From the NCBI GenBank assembly GCA_034231615.1, contig CM067311.1:16301199-16365198 (forward strand): a DNA stretch of 64,000 nucleotides. The letters are read 5' to 3'. The notes under the pieces were generated by a model. It was given only the letters and a program-made list of their open reading frames with translations. It had not been told where the DNA came from and ran no database searches. The translations under genes and the position numbers were made by a program. Shown in pieces: positions 62,640 to 64,000 of this stretch; the first letter of the stretch is position 1, and every line of letters starts with the position of its first letter. This stretch comes from Meghimatium bilineatum. Taxonomy: Eukaryota > Mollusca > Gastropoda > Stylommatophora > Philomycidae.

Positions 62640-62985
62640 CTATATCTTATTAATGAAACAGGCCACATACCTAAAGACCTAACATCATCAATATTCATAC
62701 CACTACCTAAGTAGCCCAGGGTTGTTGACTGTACAGAATATAGAACAATAAGTGTAATGAGCTTTTAACTAAATACTCCTCAAGATAATACATTAAAAAC
62801 AAGATAGACACGGAGGTCGGTGAAGAACAATTTGATTTTAGGAAAAACAAAGGAACCAGAGAAGCTATACTGAGTATCCGACTAGTGATAGATAAATATA
62901 TAGAAGTCCAAAAAAGTATCTATATTTTCTTCATAAATTACAGCAAGGCCTTTGACCTAAGACTATGACCAAAAGCATCCCTTTA
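62640..62985 (+). pseudogene. Reverse transcriptase core fragment of a LINE
   Basis: The plus strand reads LINETGHIPKDLTSSIFIPL, a stop, CTEYRTISVMS, then DTEVGEEQFDFRKNKGTREA, IRLVIDKYIEVQKSIYIFF and INYSKAFDL. These are RT blocks: the IPLPK strand, EY/HR.ISL, the E.QFGFRKG.GTR.AI motif, and the F.D..KAFD block where the first catalytic Asp pair is expected (here F-I-N-Y, so that Asp is replaced by Asn). Stops at several places; the YADD part is absent. This is the only piece of an RT catalytic domain in the window. Confidence 0.8.
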
Positions 62986-63109
62986 TACGACAATGTCAAA
63001 TGTCATTTCCATTCTGAAGAAGAAGAAGAGTCAATGTTCTGACCGTAGGTTTCCAAAGTGGTCTATATGGACCCCCCAATGGTCGATTTCGACTAGCAGG
63101 AGGTACATA

Positions 63110-63470
63110 AATTTATATGACTATGTCAGACATTACCAAAACACCACTTTATACGATTATGTCAAAAAAACCACTTTATACGATTATGTCAAAAACACCA
63201 CTTTATACGATTATGTCAAAAACATCACTTTATAAGACTATGTCAAAAACATCACTTTATACGACTGGCAAAAACATCACTTTATAAGACTATGTAAAAA
63301 AACACCACTTTATACGATTATGTCAAAAACATCACTTTATAAGACTATGTCAAAAACATCACTTTATACGACTGTCAAAAGCATCATTTTATACGGCAAT
63401 GTCAAAAACACGTATATGTCACACATTACCAATACATCACTTTATACGCAAATGTCAAACATCAAAACAT
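63110..63470. repeat. Minisatellite, 27-bp unit, about 12 copies, irregular
   Basis: AAAAACATCACTTTATACGA plus TTATGTC is repeated. Some units lack TATGT or carry TAAGAC for TACGAT. Confidence 0.92.
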
Positions 63471-63800
63471 CATTTCTTATTCCAGTACGGCACAAATGAT
63501 GTTCAGATACTTATCTATCAGATAATTCCCGGTCTAGAAATTGTTATACGCCTTTAAAAACTGACCTGAGATGTGTGTCACTTACCTGTGTCACTATGAC
63601 ATTTTCAATATACAAGTGTATAAAGGTGTTAAACTTTTGGTGTTATTTTATGCACGTGCAAGGACAAGAAACCATCTGTTGCATATCGATCTGTTGAACT
63701 TTACGTGTACAATCATAAAACACGAGAGTTATTATTTCAGAATATTGAATGATAAGTGCGTGTATATACATATAGACGTGGGCCACATTTTTTAACACAA
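63471..63800. other. Unassigned stretch
   Basis: No recognised element between the last two arrays. Confidence 0.4.
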
Positions 63801-63804
63801 ACAA

Positions 63805-64000
63805 CACATTTTTTTCGGTTGAAAGTAATAGAGAAGTCGTACATTTTTTTCGGTTGAAAGTAATAGAGAAGTCGTACATTTTTTTCGGTTGAAAGTAATA
63901 GAGAAGTCGTACATTTTTTTCGGTTGAGAGTAATAGAGAAGTCGTACATTTTTTCGGTTGAGAGTAATAGAAAGGTCGTACATTTTTTCGGTTGAGAGTA
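63805..64000. repeat. Minisatellite, 35-bp unit, at least 5.5 copies, running off the window
   Basis: ACATTTTTTTCGGTTGAAAG plus TAATAGAGAAGTCGT is repeated. The T run varies between six and seven and the later units have GAGAG for GAAAG. The right end is not reached. The ORFs on minus are translations of the array. Confidence 0.95.

Noticed and set aside
63805..64000. Telomere or centromere satellite at the window end
   Set aside because: The 35-bp unit does not contain TTAGGG-type repeats and the array is only about 200 bp within the window.

Overview
The window looks like intergenic or intronic DNA from an invertebrate animal. A mollusc is my best guess, because the decayed non-LTR retrotransposon proteins (RNase H plus CPxC-type tails, RTE-type reverse-transcriptase tails) and the SINE sequences are of kinds I associate with mollusc genomes. 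That is recognition, not proof. The DNA is AT-rich. I found no convincing host gene, no rRNA and no intact tRNA. There is also no CRISPR array, operon or bacterial-type regulation. Almost every open frame is either a tandem repeat read as protein or a remnant of a transposable element.

Four components fill the window. (1) About forty separate tandem arrays with units from 2 to 70 bp, nearly all unrelated to each other; by eye they make up about a fifth of the bases. (2) Short retroelements ending in (GAA)n: family A (about 150-165 bp, nine copies, most with 10-14 bp target duplications), family B (about 285 bp, at least nineteen copies), and a minor family D. A LINE family with an RNase H domain ends in the same AACGCAGAAGAAGAAG tail and is a candidate driver of A, B and D. 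(3) 5'-truncated, frame-broken LINE tails of at least eight families, including RTE-like ones ending in (GATGAT)n. (4) DNA-transposon derivatives: three hAT-like MITEs (one with a minisatellite inside), plus Penelope-like fragments that carry decayed hammerhead-ribozyme-like motifs.

Layout. 0-3.6 kb: an unrecognised ORF, a 51-bp array, a LINE tail with a C2H2 finger, and elements A and B. 4-6.3 kb: a 70-bp array and a long 33-bp compound array. 6.3-10.2 kb: Penelope-like pieces, SINEs and 17-, 39- and 50-bp arrays. 11.4-13.4 kb: (GATA)n, (TA)n and an RTE fragment split by a 457-bp insertion that contains a perfect 173-bp inverted repeat. 13.9-17.8 kb: 64-, 49- and 27-bp arrays and an RNase H fragment lacking its first catalytic Asp. 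18-24.6 kb: a hAT MITE, LINE tails, SINEs and a tRNA-like repeat. 25.8-31.7 kb: a 34-bp array, the best RNase H remnant, an RTE tail and a 28-bp array interrupted by a LINE. 32.5-37.5 kb: 27- and 33-bp arrays, a tRNA-headed repeat and LINE tails. 38-43.3 kb: LINEs, an inverted Penelope-like pair and a 40-bp array. 43.7-51.8 kb: SINEs, a hAT MITE, a complete tRNA-derived SINE and nested RNase H LINEs. 52.3-59.3 kb: large minisatellites, including a 49-bp array with a 435-bp higher-order repeat. 59.5-64 kb: a hAT MITE, 19-bp array, a reverse-transcriptase core fragment and 27- and 35-bp arrays.

The elements interact by nesting (SINEs in LINEs, LINEs and SINEs in minisatellites) and probably by sharing the retrotransposition machinery of the GAA-tailed LINE. 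No cellular pathway is encoded here.
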